Below, piece after piece: positions 1 through 12,230 of a stretch of DNA of 64,000 bases. Every line of letters begins with the position of its first letter. Positions within the stretch are counted from its first letter, which is position 1. The stretch lies in assembly GCA_963576565.1 (NCBI GenBank), contig OY755038.1:12353756-12417755 (forward strand), read 5' to 3'. Source of the stretch: Aspidapion aeneum (lineage: Eukaryota; Arthropoda; Insecta; Coleoptera; Brentidae). Both the position numbers and the translations under genes were made by a program. The notes under the pieces were generated by a model. The model searched no databases, was not told where the DNA came from, and was given only the letters and a program-made list of their open reading frames with translations.

Positions 1-1042
1 TTAAATAAGAATCTGCAAGGATTTCGTAAAAAAAAATGGAAAAAACGGAAAAGAAATGGTTTAAACTATAGGTTTAAGTTTGTAGGGAACGAGGTTTAAG
101 TGAAAATGCAGCGATATTTAAGTGAATTACTTACATTTTTCAATAAGGCGCTGACTGTGACGTAGGCCAGCACCCCGATGACGTAACGAGCACCCCGATA
201 CAAAATCGACACAAAATATGATTCTCGAACGTACTAATAGTTTCATTGACTGAAGTCACACATTATCATCCGATTATTTACTGTCTTTTTTTAAAGTAAT
301 GTACTAGTAAGGGCGCATAATAATCTAAAACAACCATGACATCAGTGACTGAACAGTGGTTGATTCGTTTTATTTATGAAACTCACACATTATCATCCAG
401 CTATTTACTCTCTCTTTTTAATTCAATGTAGTGGGGCGGGCGCACATGAGTCTAAAACAGCCATGGGATTATTTTAGTAAGAAACTTTTACGAGAAGTCA
501 GATTTATGGGGTTATATTATTTTCTCTATGGGGGTTATATTTATTTATTTTGATATAACTGTTTTTCCTTAAATTTTTATAAGAAATACGTTGTGTTTGG
601 CTAATTATCTCATTAAAGGCTGTAAAAGTAATGTAGAAGTTCCTTATGCAGATCATAAAACAGAGTTAACCTTGACAATGATTCAGTTTTTGCAGTGATT
701 TTAAATGAGGACCACTCATTGCAAGATGTGATGAAAAAAGACAGGTATGTATCATTTTGTGTAATAGAGTGCACTTTTTATTTTGTGTTGTGCAAATAAA
801 ATATAACTTTTTCTGCCCCCGGGAAGCTAGCTTGCTGGCCAGCCTAACAAACAGTGTTAGGTATTTCATGATGTTTACATGGGCGCACCCAGTGGGGGGC
901 TAGCCTAAACACAAAAAATTGCTTAAAATATGACATCATGTGGCTTCAGGCCCCCCCCCCCAGAGGCCTCAGGCTAAAAATTACTATAAAATCAAAAAAA
1001 AGAGTGTCAAAGATATAATTTAAAAATAATCTGGTCCCCAAA
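1..1042. other. Intergenic, repeat fragments
   Basis: No gene is visible. A stretch near 140-180 with the words GGCGCTGACTG and GCACCCCGAT is matched in inverse orientation near 20515-20575, so both are copies of one dispersed repeat. A C-run at about 950-961 and the words around 880-965 recur in altered form at about 15000-15110, which looks like decayed G/C-rich DNA-transposon ends. Confidence 0.5.
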
Positions 1043-2162
1043 GGTCACTCATCGTAAAGCAAGCTTTATAGGTAGCGAAGCCTGACAATGAATTTATATT
1101 ATTTGGTTATTATTTTTGAAATGTTTTCCTCGGTTCAAATTGGTTGGTTGGTTGCTGGCACGTTCTTATTTTAAAAATGTGGTTACATCACAGTCTAAAG
1201 ATCTATTTAATAATAACAGAGTTTCAAGATAGTTTGAAGCATAACTTTTTATTTTTAAAAACAAATATATATATAGGGTGTTTCAAAATTCAGTATCATA
1301 ATTTTAATGTTCAATTCCTTAAGTGATTTCAAGACAAAATTTTCATATTGTGCAAACACATATAAACATAGGTCCTCAAACACCTTATTTTCGAGATACA
1401 GGGTGTTAAAGTTTAGTTTTTTATATAATTTCTTGTTTATAGTTTCTTGCAGTTTTTGAGATATTTCAAATTTGGCATGTGTATTAAGCTATAGACACTA
1501 CACTATCAGACATGCCAAAAAATAGTAAAAATCTACAGAGTGATACTTTTCAGGGCTCTTGTCGCCTTTTCCCCAGATTTTTTTTCCTTGTAAGCCACTG
1601 GTAGGCAGAACTAGGTAGTTAAGACAAGAAATAAAAGCCTTGTTTTATTTGCAAACTTTTTTGTTTTCTGCAATTTTTTTGCATCTTTAACTGTTTTAGA
1701 GAAAGTTGCTGTTTCATCAAAGGCTGCTATTATAAAATAAAAAATGTGCCAGTATGGCATCACAAGTATATCAAAATAAAATTAATTAAAACTTATTTGG
1801 CATGCCTAATATTGTAGTACCTATAAGTAAATATATGTGCCAAATTTGAGCTAAATATCTTAAAAACTGTAAGAGCTATAAAAAAACAAAATTTTGACAC
1901 TCTGTATCTTGAAAACTAAGCGTTTGTGGACCTATGTTTATATGAACTTTTTGTCTTGAAATCACTCAAGGAAATTAAGATTAAAATTATGTTATTGAAT
2001 TTTAAAACACCCTGTATAGTTTAGACACCTTTGTACTGTGTAAAACAACATCTTTAAAATAAAACTGTGCTGCCAATGTGAAACTGAGGAAAACATGTCA
2101 AAAATATTAAACAAAAAATAGAAAATCGTTTCCTATAAAGCTTACCTTTACAATGAGTGTCC
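1043..2162. mobile_element. Palindromic MITE (family A), interrupted copy
   Basis: The ends are imperfect inverted repeats: CACTCATCGTAAAGC on the left and the complement of CACTCATTGTAAAGG on the right. The similarity continues inward through matching words such as ATTTTTGAAATGTTTTCCTC and AACATGTC. An uninterrupted copy of the same family lies at 40139-40545 inside a phosphatase intron, which shows that about 740 bp here (1274-2016) is a later insertion at a TA in the middle of the element. No coding capacity is visible. Confidence 0.75.
1274..2016. mobile_element. Long-TIR MITE (family B) nested in family A
   Basis: The ends read TAGGGTGTTTC and, in complement, CAGGGTGTTTT. Inverted similarity runs for some 250 bp inward from each end (for example GGTCCTCAAACACCTTATTT against the complement of the stretch near 1900-1930). 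It is flanked by TA. Within each arm lies a second CAGGGTGTTAAAG-like word, so the terminal repeat itself looks composite. No transposase is present; the TA target and the CAGGG ends suggest mobilisation by a Tc1/mariner-type enzyme. Confidence 0.7.
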
Positions 2163-2372
2163 TTACCCCAAACCCCCCTGATAGTCTAGCAGAATAAACC
2201 AAAACACATGATTTACAGTATTTACAGCAAAAAAAATCACAAAATATTGAAGATAATTTTGTTTCACCAAAATTTTTATAAAATTACAAAAGGAGTCTCT
2301 AACCTATAACTTAGTACTAATCTGATAAACCCCCCCCCCCAGAATAAGCTAAAACACGCGATTTAAATTATA

Positions 2373-4673
2373 TAGGGTGTCCCATAACTTAAGGGCCATA
2401 GTGCAGCAGGTGATAGAGGAGGTTATTTACGAGAGAAAAGTTTATATAACATGGGTGTCAACACACATCTTTTAAGATATAGGATGTTTAAAGTTAGAGG
2501 AGTGGGGGGGAAAAGTGTTTTACAAAAAAAAGAAAATCTGTCATAGCCAGCTGAATACCCGGCTAATTGTTATTCAAAAATGTGGTATTTCTTTTTTGAT
2601 AAAATTACAAGTTGAGGAGATACAGGGCTGTCAAAATAACCTCCAAAAACATAGAAAAAACAATATTGAAAAAAATTTTTTTTGCTTACTTTTTCTTTTA
2701 AAAAATATAAATAAAATTTTATTATTATATCTTGCTAGAGACTTGTTTTTATTAACAAAAAATATAAAAAAAATATTGCTTTAATATGGCATTTATAAAA
2801 GTTTATACCAAAAAAATTGTTTTTTTCTGAAAAAAATTGACCGACTAATTTTTTTCAAAATAATTTCTATTTCAATTTATTGCTCTTGTTCTATTACAAC
2901 ACTCTGCCCAATTTCATATTTTTACTGCGTTTTTTTTTAATTTAATTTATTTATAACTGACTCCAAAGCAGTGTTAAATACTGGTACCGGAGCCTTAAAT
3001 TACAATCAAAATAAAATAATTATACAATAAGCTTGGTATTTTATGTGAGTCTTTTTAAGTTTAAGTAGAAAATGAAAATTGTCACTGTAAATATATTTTT
3101 AATTTCTGACAAAATTGTTTTATTGTTTTTGCTTCAACAATCACTTTTGGTATAGAGTTATAAGTTTGAATAGAGCTATATAATGGCGATCTTTGTAGTT
3201 TGAGAGTTTTTGAAAAATTAGTTCGAAATTCATTTGCACTACGTGTATTGTGGCTATGTAGTTGTTTCACTTGTCTTATATCTAAGTTACTTTTAAGCAG
3301 TTTATCTTTTAAGGAATATATAAATTTTGTTTGTTCAAAAGTCACTATTTTTTTATGTCCCATGTTTTTGTTGTTTTGTACACCATTTCTGTTGGAGTAA
3401 GACGGTTTATTTGAAATATGGTTTTTACTGTTTTGTTTTGAGTTCTTTGTAATTTATTTTGTAAATAGGTGGGAAGATTTCCCCAGCATGGAATTAAGTA
3501 CCTTATATGAGGTGTAATAAAACTGTTATAGAGTAAGAGTTTAGATTTATTGTTTAAACTATCTGTACACCGTTTTATTGCACCAACAATGGGAACAATT
3601 TTTTTTATAATTTGGTTCACATGTATGTCCCATTCAAGTTTATTTGTTAAGTTTAGACCTAAGTATTTAAAATTTTGTACTTCTTTTAGTTTAACATTGT
3701 TTAGGAACAAGTTTATATCACAGTTTTGTTTGTTTTTTTGTTTGATGATCATATATACAGTCTTATTTGTATTTATAGATAACTTATTGTAACACAACCA
3801 TTTATGATAACTGTTTAAGTCCTCATTTGCACATTTTTCTAGTTCTTCTTTACTTGTTGCTGACAGAACTAATACTGTGTCGTCGGCGAAAACCAAATAT
3901 CTTGCTGTTAGTCCCAAGTATTGAAGGTTTTGTATATAGAGTAAATATTGTAGAGGTCCAAGGACCGACCCTTGGGCAACACCTACGGTTAGCTTCCTTT
4001 TTTTACTTTTTGATTTGTTTATTTGTGTGTAGTGTTTGCGGTCTTTGGAGTATGTTTGGAGAAGTTTTTGCGCAACTCCTCTGAAGCCCATTTTTTGTAA
4101 TTTATGAAGCATTATATCAATGTCGACCGTGTCGAATGCTTTTTGCAAATCGATGAATATTGTTAATACATATTTATTTTTGTTAAGCTCTCCTGATATG
4201 TGTTCTAGTAGGTCTGCTGATGCTCCTAAAGTACTGCTGTTTTTTTGGAAACCATATTGGTATGGATCAAATTTGTATTGTTTTTCTATAAATTTTACTA
4301 TCCTTTTTTTAATTATTTTTTCTGTTATTTTTGAAAACGTATTTAGGACAGAAATTGGCCGATAATTGTTAAGTTCTTTTGGTGATTCTTTTTTATATAC
4401 TGGTGTTATTTTTGCAGTTTTTAGTTCTTCAGGAAACAGGCCAGTTTCTAGGATATTGTTCACAATGTTTACGATTTTTTCGCCAATGACATCAAAAAGT
4501 ATTATCAAGTCTGCTTTTGTTATGCTTAAACGTTATTAAAAAATCGCCAACTTTGATGCTCTTTATCTCGACAAAGAAAGAGTTTTGACCCATGCATTAT
4601 AGGAACTTTTTTATCAGACATGACCTCCTCTATCACTTGTTGGCCTATAGCCCCTAAGTTATGGGACACCCTG
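2373..4673. mobile_element. Long-TIR MITE carrying an inserted non-LTR fragment
   Basis: The terminal inverted repeats begin AGGGTGTCCCATAACTTA on the left, and the complement of the same words ends at 4673. Matching continues through GATAGAGGAGGT, more than 100 bp per side. The element is flanked by TA. Most of its length is a 5'-truncated non-LTR retrotransposon (about 2935-4526) that landed inside it. The surrounding sequence at 2163-2372 and after 4676 is itself a short duplicated repeat containing AATCACAAA and TTTTGTTTCACCAAAA. Confidence 0.7.
3082..4517 (-). pseudogene. Non-LTR retrotransposon reverse transcriptase, 5'-truncated
   Basis: The conceptual protein has the ordered reverse-transcriptase blocks of Jockey-like/I-like non-LTR elements: NYRPISVLNTFSK, YGFQKNSST, FIDLQKAFDTVD, VAQGSVLGPL and the catalytic FADDT, followed by the thumb (LGLNLTNKLEWDIHV). 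The endonuclease and ORF1 are missing, as expected after 5' truncation. A frameshift in an A/T homopolymer at about 3345-3360 separates the C-terminal 93 residues from the rest. The 3' UTR runs to an A-rich tail (T-rich on the plus strand) at about 2930-2950. It sits inside the TIR element 2373-4673. It is a dead copy; the host has no visible use for it. Confidence 0.85.
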
Positions 4674-4676
4674 TAT

Positions 4677-5150
4677 ACAAAAAAATCACAAATAATTGAA
4701 GACATTTTGTTTCACCAAAAACTTTTATCACAGATCACCTTTGTTAAGGTGATCCGTGCTTTTCTAAAATCAAAAAAGAGAGATAAATATAATTTAATTT
4801 GTAAAAAATAATTATTTGATGTTGAAAATGAAGAAAAGGTGTCAATATTTTGTGTATAAACAAGTGTATAACTCTCTCAGTTTGTGATATTTTTTTAGAG
4901 AAGCAACTTTAAGACCCAAAGACTACATTCTTTAAAATCAGAGGACCAGAAGTACACAATTTATGAATCAACAACACCAGAGGGCTGGCTATAAGCATGT
5001 TCCTAACTTGCATTCCAATCCTTTAAGACATAAAAAAGCTATAAGGTTGGTGTATTAAACTTTTTCATTAATATAATTGAGAACAATATTTATTTGATTT
5101 TGTACATGAGAAAAAGTGACTTGGACTGTTAAAATATCAATAATAATAAT
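4677..5150. other. Intergenic, direct repeat left of the satellite
   Basis: No gene is seen. The segment at about 4830-5000 (words ATAAACAAGTGTATAAC and CAACTTTAAGACCCAAAG) recurs in the same orientation at about 7985-8150, immediately beyond the satellite array, so the array lies between two copies of an older repeat. Confidence 0.6.
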
Positions 5151-7902
5151 ACTAACAAACGTGAAATTTCGTACCCGTGAATTTAAAAATCAAACAAGTT
5201 TCATGGCTAATCGGGCAAAAAGGAGTTTTTTGTTTCCCTTATATTTTTCCGTGGGTAGCTTGAAAGCTTAACCTCACGGGGGTCCAAGATCTAATGGACA
5301 CCTAATAAGTGTTGACATGTAACCGTTTCGTCCTTATGGGACTCTTCAGAACACTGCTGGTCAAGTGACAAATCTTGCGAAGTTAATCAGACGGTTTTGT
5401 CTCTAATTAAATGTAATTAGTGAGCGAACTATAGCAAGAGGCGCCATCCACCGAGATACGAGAGAAACAAAAAACCAAAAGCAGGGAAAAACACTGCTAT
5501 ACAATATCAATCAATGAAAAGATCGAATGCAAATAAAAGAAAACAACTATAGTCCGTGACCTACGACAGCTCTTTGTCTTTTCAGGCCGGATCAACGCAT
5601 TTTGCATTTTTACCCGTCATCAAGACAGTGAGCGTCAATCAACGGAATTTTTAAGCCAAATATTACTAACAAACGTGAAATTTCGTACCCGTGAATTTAA
5701 AAATCAAACAAGTTTCATGGCTAATCGGGCAAAAAGGAGTTTTTTGTTTCCCTTATATTTTTCCGTGGGTAGCTTGAAAGCTTAACCTCACGGGGGTCCA
5801 AGATCTAATGGACACCTAATAAGTGTTGACAGTTAACCGTTTCGTCTTTATGGGAATCCTCAGAACACTGCTGGTCAAGTGACAAATCTTGCGAAGTTAA
5901 TCAGACGGTTTTGTCTCTAATTAAATGTTATTAGTGAGCGAACTATAGCAAGAGGCGCCATCCACCGAGATACGAGAGAAACAAAAAACCAAAAGCAGAG
6001 AAAAACACTGCTATACAATATCGATCAATGAAAAGATCGAATGCAAATAAAAGAAAACAACTATAGTCCGTGACCTACGACAGCTCTTTGTCTTTTCAGG
6101 CCGGATCAACGCATTTTGCATTTTTACCCGTCATCAAGACAGTGAGCGTCAATCAACGGAATTTTTAAGCCAAATAATACTAACCAACGTGAAATTTCGT
6201 ACCCGTGAATTTAAAAATCAAACAAGTTTCATGGCTAATCGGGCAAAAAGGAGTTTTTTGTTTCCCTTATATTTTTCCGTGGGTAGCTTGAAAGCTTAAC
6301 CTCACGGGGGTCCAAGATCTAATGGACACCTAATAAGTGTTGACAGTTAACCGTTTCGTCCTTATGGGACTCCTCAGAACACTGCTGGTCAAGTGACAAA
6401 TCTTGCGAAGTTAATCAGACGGTTTTGTCTCTAATTAAATGTAATTAGTGAGCGAACTATAGCAAGAGGCGCCATCCACCGAGATACGAGAGAAACAAAA
6501 AACCAAAAGCAGGGAAAAACACTGCTATACAATATCGATCAATGAAAAGATCGAATGCAAATAAAAGAAAACAACTATAGTCCGTGACCTACGACAGCTC
6601 TTTGTCTTTTCAGGCCGGATCAACGCATTTTGCATTTTTACCCGTCATCAAGACAGTGAGCGTCAATCAACGGAATTTTTAATCCAAATAATACTAACAA
6701 ACGTGAAATTTCGTACCCGTGAATTTAAAAATCAAACAAGTTTCATGGCTAATCGGACGAAACGGTTAACTGTCAACACTTATTAGGTGTCCATTAAATC
6801 TTGGACCCCCGTGAGGTTAAGCTTTCAAGCTACCCACGGAAAAATATAAGGGAAACAAAAAACTCCTTTTTGCCCGATTAGCCATGAAACTTGTTTGATT
6901 TTTAAATTCACGGGTACGAAATTTCACGTTTGCTAGTATTATTTGGCTTAAAAATTCCGTTGATTGACGCTCACTGTCTTGATGACGGGTAAAAAAGACA
7001 AAGAGCTGTCGTAGGTCACGGACTATAGTTGTTTTCTTTTATTTGCATTCGATCTTTTCATTGATAGATATTGTTTAGCAGTGTTTTTCCCTGCTTTTGG
7101 TTTTTTGTTTCTCTCGTATCTCGGTGGATGGCGCCTCTTGCTATAGTTCGCTCACTAATTACATTTAATTAGAGACAAAACCGTCTGATTAACTTCGCAA
7201 GATTTGTCACTTGACCAGCAGTGTTCTGAGGAGTCCCATAAGGACAAAACGGTTAACTGTCAACACTTATTAGGTGTCCATTAGATCTTGGACCCCCGTG
7301 AGGTTAAGCTTTCAAGCTACCCACGGAAAAATATAAGGGAAACAAAAAACTCCTTTTTGCCCGATTAGCCATGAAACTTGTTTGATTTTTAAATTCACGG
7401 GTACGAAATTTCACGTTTGTTAGTATTATTTGGCTTAAAAATTCCGTTGATTGACGTTCACTGTCTTAATGACGATTAAAAATGCAAAATGCGTTGATCC
7501 GGCCTGAAAAGACAAAGAGCTGTCGTAGGTCATGGACTATAGTTCTTTTCTTTTATTTGCATTCGATCTTTTCATTGATCGATATTGTATAGCAGTGTTT
7601 TTCCCTGCTTTTGGTTTTTTGTTTCTCTCGTATCTCGGTGGATGGCGCCTCTTGCTATAGTTCGCTCACTAATTACATTTAATGAGAGACAAAACCGTCT
7701 GATTAACTTCGCAAGATTTGTCACTTGACCAGCAGTGTTCTGAGGAGTCCCATAAGGACGAAACGGTTAACTGTCAACACTTATTAGGTGTCCATTAGAT
7801 CTTGGACCCCCGTGAGGTTAAGCTTTCAAGCTACCCACGGAAAAATATAACGGTAACAAAAAACTCCTTTTTGCCCGATTAGCCATGAAACTTGTTTGAT
7901 TA
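5151..7902. repeat. 514-bp satellite array with an internal inversion
   Basis: Three complete monomers begin at 5151, 5665 and 6179, each 514 bp long and differing at only a few positions. A fourth starts at 6693 and breaks off at about 6755. From 6756 the same monomer continues on the opposite strand: a partial unit to 6937, a unit of 487 bp to 7424 with an internal deletion of about 27 bp, and a partial unit to about 7902. The monomer has no ORF. It carries recognisable words (CGTGAAATTTCGTACCCGTG, GGCGCCATCCACCGAGATAC, GGACCCCCGTGAGGTTAAGC). Diverged relatives of the same sequence occur at 33290-34260, 34673-38500 and 39705-39780. Confidence 0.93.
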
Positions 7903-9045
7903 ATATTAATAATGTTAGGAAATTATTTTATTAACACCACCCCCTTTATAAGACATTTTAAGAAAAAACAAACCCCCTTTGAGTGTTATGTAAATGTGTG
8001 TATGTATATAAACAAGTATATAACACTGTTCGGTTTATGTGTTTTTCTTTTTAGAAAATCAACTTTAAGACCCAAAGAGAACATTCTTTAAAATAAGAGG
8101 ATCAAAAGTGCACTGCACATATGTCACCACCAGTGGGCTTGTAGTCCAATTATTAGAGATATATATAAAAGCTGTGTTAGTGCAAAAAATACGAAAGTTT
8201 GGAAACACGATTAGAAGGTTGGTAATCTTACTACTCCTGTAAGTTTGTGACCTCGAGCGGCTGCCATCTTAAAAATATGACGCCTTAAATGGTTGCGGTA
8301 GGATTTATAGGAAAAAGTTTCAAGTTTTTTATAGTTTTACAAAAATATTTAAAAGCATAAAATAAAACTGAATGAATTACCTATAAAATACTTATTATTA
8401 AAAGTTGACTAGCTAGTGCCTTTGCAGAGATGCAAACCCTAAATTGTTAGCAATATGCGCATTTCCTTTATGTATTATCATATTATATTCCAAATAAACA
8501 GACAATATTAGATTTTACCTAAATTTCTCAAAAACTAAGCATTTTAGAGCGAATTTTTATTTATTTATTGCAAAAACCACAATTATCTTTTAAACAATTA
8601 ATTTAAATAAGGCCAAGTTTCTGATTACTTGGCACTATTTTAATTGGCGTCTCTAAATTGGTAATATTTCAAAGAACAAGAAAAAAAATGTATAGGTTTT
8701 ATTAAATTTTCTGAAACACTTTTGTAAAAAATATAATTTTGTTGTAAAAAATGTATCACAAAGTGGTATTAAATAATAATATTGCCAATAAAGTTATTTA
8801 TTATTATAAACTGAAATTATTACGTAACCTTGACTCAAATTCATGGTGGGCACTCCATTGCCATCCTTAAATTGGGGTCCTTTGTAATCTTAAAAATAGT
8901 ATCAGTTTACAGACCCCTAAAGTGTGTAAAGGACTATGCTTGCCGACATAGGTTTTAGTTTTAAGGAAAATTAAATTAAAAATTCATTACCAGAATAGTT
9001 ATGTATAGAATTTAAATACTAACCACAGCGAAGTTAAGTGCGACT
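7903..9045. other. Intergenic, AT-rich
   Basis: No gene is recognised. The first part (about 7985-8150) is a direct copy of the sequence left of the satellite array; the rest is unique-looking AT-rich DNA. Confidence 0.5.
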
Positions 9046-9200
9046 TTGTATCTGGAGACCGCCCCCCAGCATGCGATTGGTTAATCAATAATTTGGTTGG
9101 CCGCGATTGATTTGCCTTTACAAGGCAATAGTATTTGAACAGAACCAATCGTGAAAAACCAAGGTCTTAATCAACCAATCGCGTGCTGAAGGGACTCTTT
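9046..9200. repeat. Short fold-back element
   Basis: AGCATGCGATTGGTTAATC at about 9069 is mirrored by the complement of GATTAATCAACCAATCGCG-like sequence at about 9165-9190, giving a hairpin of about 125 bp. No coding sequence is present; it is probably a small MITE. Confidence 0.55.
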
Positions 9201-10076
9201 TGTAATATAGTTTATAAGCTCTATCTACAGCAAATATTGTAAAATAGTTAAAAATATTTCAAAAATCGATAGAATGTGATAATAACATAACAGTCATAAG
9301 AGTTAGAGTACATACAAGTTCTTTATCACCAAAGAGTGTGTGTAATATGGTGTAAGATAAGAGTTGTTAAAAAGATAAGAGTTGTTAAAAAAACTGATTT
9401 AAGGCGATATTTTTTCAAAGTGATGGCAGTAAAAAACTTCGGGCATTATATATCACACTCTATTTGGAAATAAGTAAACAATTTTTACGAATTAAATGTG
9501 TGTTATTCTAAAAAAATGCCTATTTTGACTATAATAATATAATTAGTTTTCTATTTATTAATGAGCTAAGAATAAAGCCTTATACTACTTTATTTTTTGG
9601 AATTGTCGGACAAACCCTTGTAAATCTTGGTAGACCCCTCTTAAAACTGAAAATGTCCCCTTGTGCTCTACTCCATTAGGGTCCCAGTCTGACACTGTCC
9701 TTTAGTAATGAGTTTTAAAAAAAACCAGTGACTCTTTTTCAAATGCTGGTGAGAGTTTTTTAGTTTTTATTGTTAAGATTAACGAAAGTGACATTACTGA
9801 TTCGAACCCCATAAAAAGCAGACTCGTTACCAGTAACCATATTTATGCTCTTAATTGTTTTTTGTACATAATATTTTAGTTCCTTATATATGAGAGTTAA
9901 GCTAAAAACTGCGTTGAATTAGAGAAGCAACACACTTGGGATGGATAAACATGAGACTACCCCAAACATTTTTCGGAGGGGAATAATATATTTATGTATA
10001 TAAATGTTTAGTTTTTTTGCTACTAAGCAAACTCATTACCAGTAACCCTATTTATGTTCTTACTTTTTGTACATAA
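9201..10076. other. Intergenic; first copy of a local duplication
   Basis: No gene is seen. The segment at about 9823-9945 (GTTACCAGTAACC, GAATTAGAGAAGCAACA) is repeated in the same orientation at about 10030-10410, where the second copy is interrupted by the MITE at 10077-10340. Confidence 0.55.
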
Positions 10077-10340
10077 TAGGGACTTATTACAATAAAGCCA
10101 GGTACAAATTGTGCCGGGCACTTTTCTGACAGTTTCCCATTATAACAACAGCTATCTTCTTTCAAAATTAGGACTTTGTGTATTATAAGAGCCGGAATTT
10201 ATAGTGACGCCACTCTTAATGGAAAATAAATGACTAGATTTATAAATTCGACATTGGTATGTCAATTTTAAAAGATCAACTGTCAGTTTTCAATGGGAAA
10301 CTGTCAGAATAGTGCCCGGCTTTATTGCAATAAATCCCTA
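10077..10340. mobile_element. MITE with GGGA-type TIRs
   Basis: The left end TAGGGACTTATTACAATAAA and the right end in complement (TAGGGATTTATTGCAATAAA) are inverted repeats. The match continues through GCCGGGCAC and CTGACAGTTTCCCAT. The element of about 264 bp interrupts one copy of a tandem duplication, the other copy of which (near 9870) approximates the empty site. No ORF. Confidence 0.75.
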
Positions 10341-10794
10341 CTACTTTCGTTCAAGCCTTATATATGAGATTTGAGCTAAAAACTGCATTGAATTAGAGAA
10401 GCAACATACTCTCCCGAACTTTTCCAGAGGGTAAACCACCCCCACCCTGGCAAGGTTGATTGTTGCCTCTTAACAGTTTTTTGCTAATAACTCGAAAACT
10501 GTCGTACAAGTGTTAGTTTTTCTTGTGGTATTTTTTATCATTCACACATTGTTTTTCCCAAAAACGTACCCCACTGCATCCAGGGATAGCCATGTACATC
10601 ATTGGAAAGGATGTTTTGTCGAAAAATGATTTCAAAAATATATTTTTTTTAAATTTGAGTTTTCCAGTTATTAACAAAAAACTGTCAAGAGGCACATTTA
10701 AGTGGGGAGCCACCCCCGTCTGGGTTACATAACACTAAGAGTGTTGTTACTCTCATTAACTATAGTTCATATTATCTAATACTCTATTCGCTTA
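10341..10794. other. Intergenic remainder of the duplicated repeat
   Basis: Contains the end of the duplicated segment. Near-mirrored words around 10480-10520 and 10670-10690 (CTTAACAGTTTTTTG and its complement) suggest another small palindrome. No gene. Confidence 0.4.
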
Positions 10795-12230
10795 GCAATA
10801 TGAAGAACAGGATAATTTTGGAAAATTCACAACTTTTTTATTGCTTGATTTGAGTGCACTTTTATAAAAACTATTAATCACATGCATTTTTAATGTTTCT
10901 GTTTAAAACAAAAAATTAATTCCTCAACATCATGTCTTTTTTTCGTGTTGTTTGCGTTTTATAGAGAAACTGCTGATTTTACTAAAAAATCACAAGATAC
11001 AAAAAAGATGTGTATTAAAAAGTTGTTTTCACATTTTCACCATGAGTTAAACTTTTCGAGGTATGCTCAAAAAACTACGAAATTGGAGTGTACCTGTAGT
11101 CACCAAAATTTCACATTTTCATGAGTTTCAAAACTGGAAAAAATGCTTCAAAACGCGAAAGGCTCTACCATTTTAAATAACGTTAGCTAAGTTTTTATTT
11201 TTTGTAGTCTATATTCTGTCAAATATGACGGCTTACATAATGACCGACCCACGATTTTGCTCCAATGTCTTCCCCTCTATTTTTTATACCCTACGGCAAC
11301 ATCTAGGAACCAAAGGACACATTGGTGGAAAGGTAATTTAAAGCTTTACAAAAAGCTACCAAACCATTTTGCTATTAAAATGACAGCTTTCGTCAAAAAT
11401 CTAAAAAATCTGTTCACAAATAACAAAGTTATGAATTTTCCAAAATTGTTGTTTTTTTAATTTTTGAGATGTTTCTTGTATTTGGCATGAGTTTGACATA
11501 TGTCGAATAAGTCGAATCGCGTTCCAAAAAGCAAAGGCTTTTGGCGTCTGTCATCAAATTTGCATTTACACGTTAAAATAACAGAGGTCACGAACCGACT
11601 AGATAGTGATATGATGATATGAAGTTTTTTAGATTTTTGACCAAATTTGTAATTTTAAGAGAAAAATGGTTTAGTAGTTTTTTGTAGAGCTTTAAATTAC
11701 CTTTCCACCGATGTTCCTTTTAGGTTTATAGAGGTAAATATTAGTCGGGAAAACATTGGTTCAAAATCGTAGGTAGGACGACATATCATATTTGACAGAA
11801 TATAGACTAAAAAAATTATAAATTAGCTTACGTTATTTTTTAATTCTTAAAGCATTTTTTCCCTCTTGAACGTTTTATGAAAAAGTAAAATTTTGGTGTC
11901 TAGGGGTACCCTCAGGCCAACTTCGTAGTTTTTTGAGCATACCTCGAAAATTTTCTAACTGTGGATACAACTTGTCAGGAAACAATTTTTTTTGTATCTT
12001 GTGATTTTTTTTTGTAAAATCAGCAGTTTTTCTATAAAACGCAAAAAACACAAAAAAAACATGATGTTGAGGAATATATTTTTTTTGAGACACAAAAACA
12101 TTAAAAATGCAAGTGATTAATAGTTTTTATAAAAATGCAATATAATCCAAATAAAATAAAATAAATTTTAAAAAAATTAGGTTAAGAAATAAAAAGAATT
12201 GTAAATTTACCAAAATTCTTCTATTTTTCA
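10795..12230. mobile_element. Large fold-back element (about 1.4 kb)
   Basis: The two halves are diverged inverted copies. GAGGTATGCTCAAAAAACTA (about 11060) matches the complement near 11935, CTCAACATCATG near 10924 matches the complement near 12060, and TTTCCACC with its flanks at about 11320 matches the complement near 11705. The centre is near 11550. No ORF has a recognisable domain. It is a non-autonomous element or a decayed palindrome; its short terminal motif is not clear. Confidence 0.7.

Noticed and set aside
5151..7902. CRISPR array
   Set aside because: Repeat units are 514 bp, contiguous and without spacers; this is eukaryotic satellite DNA.
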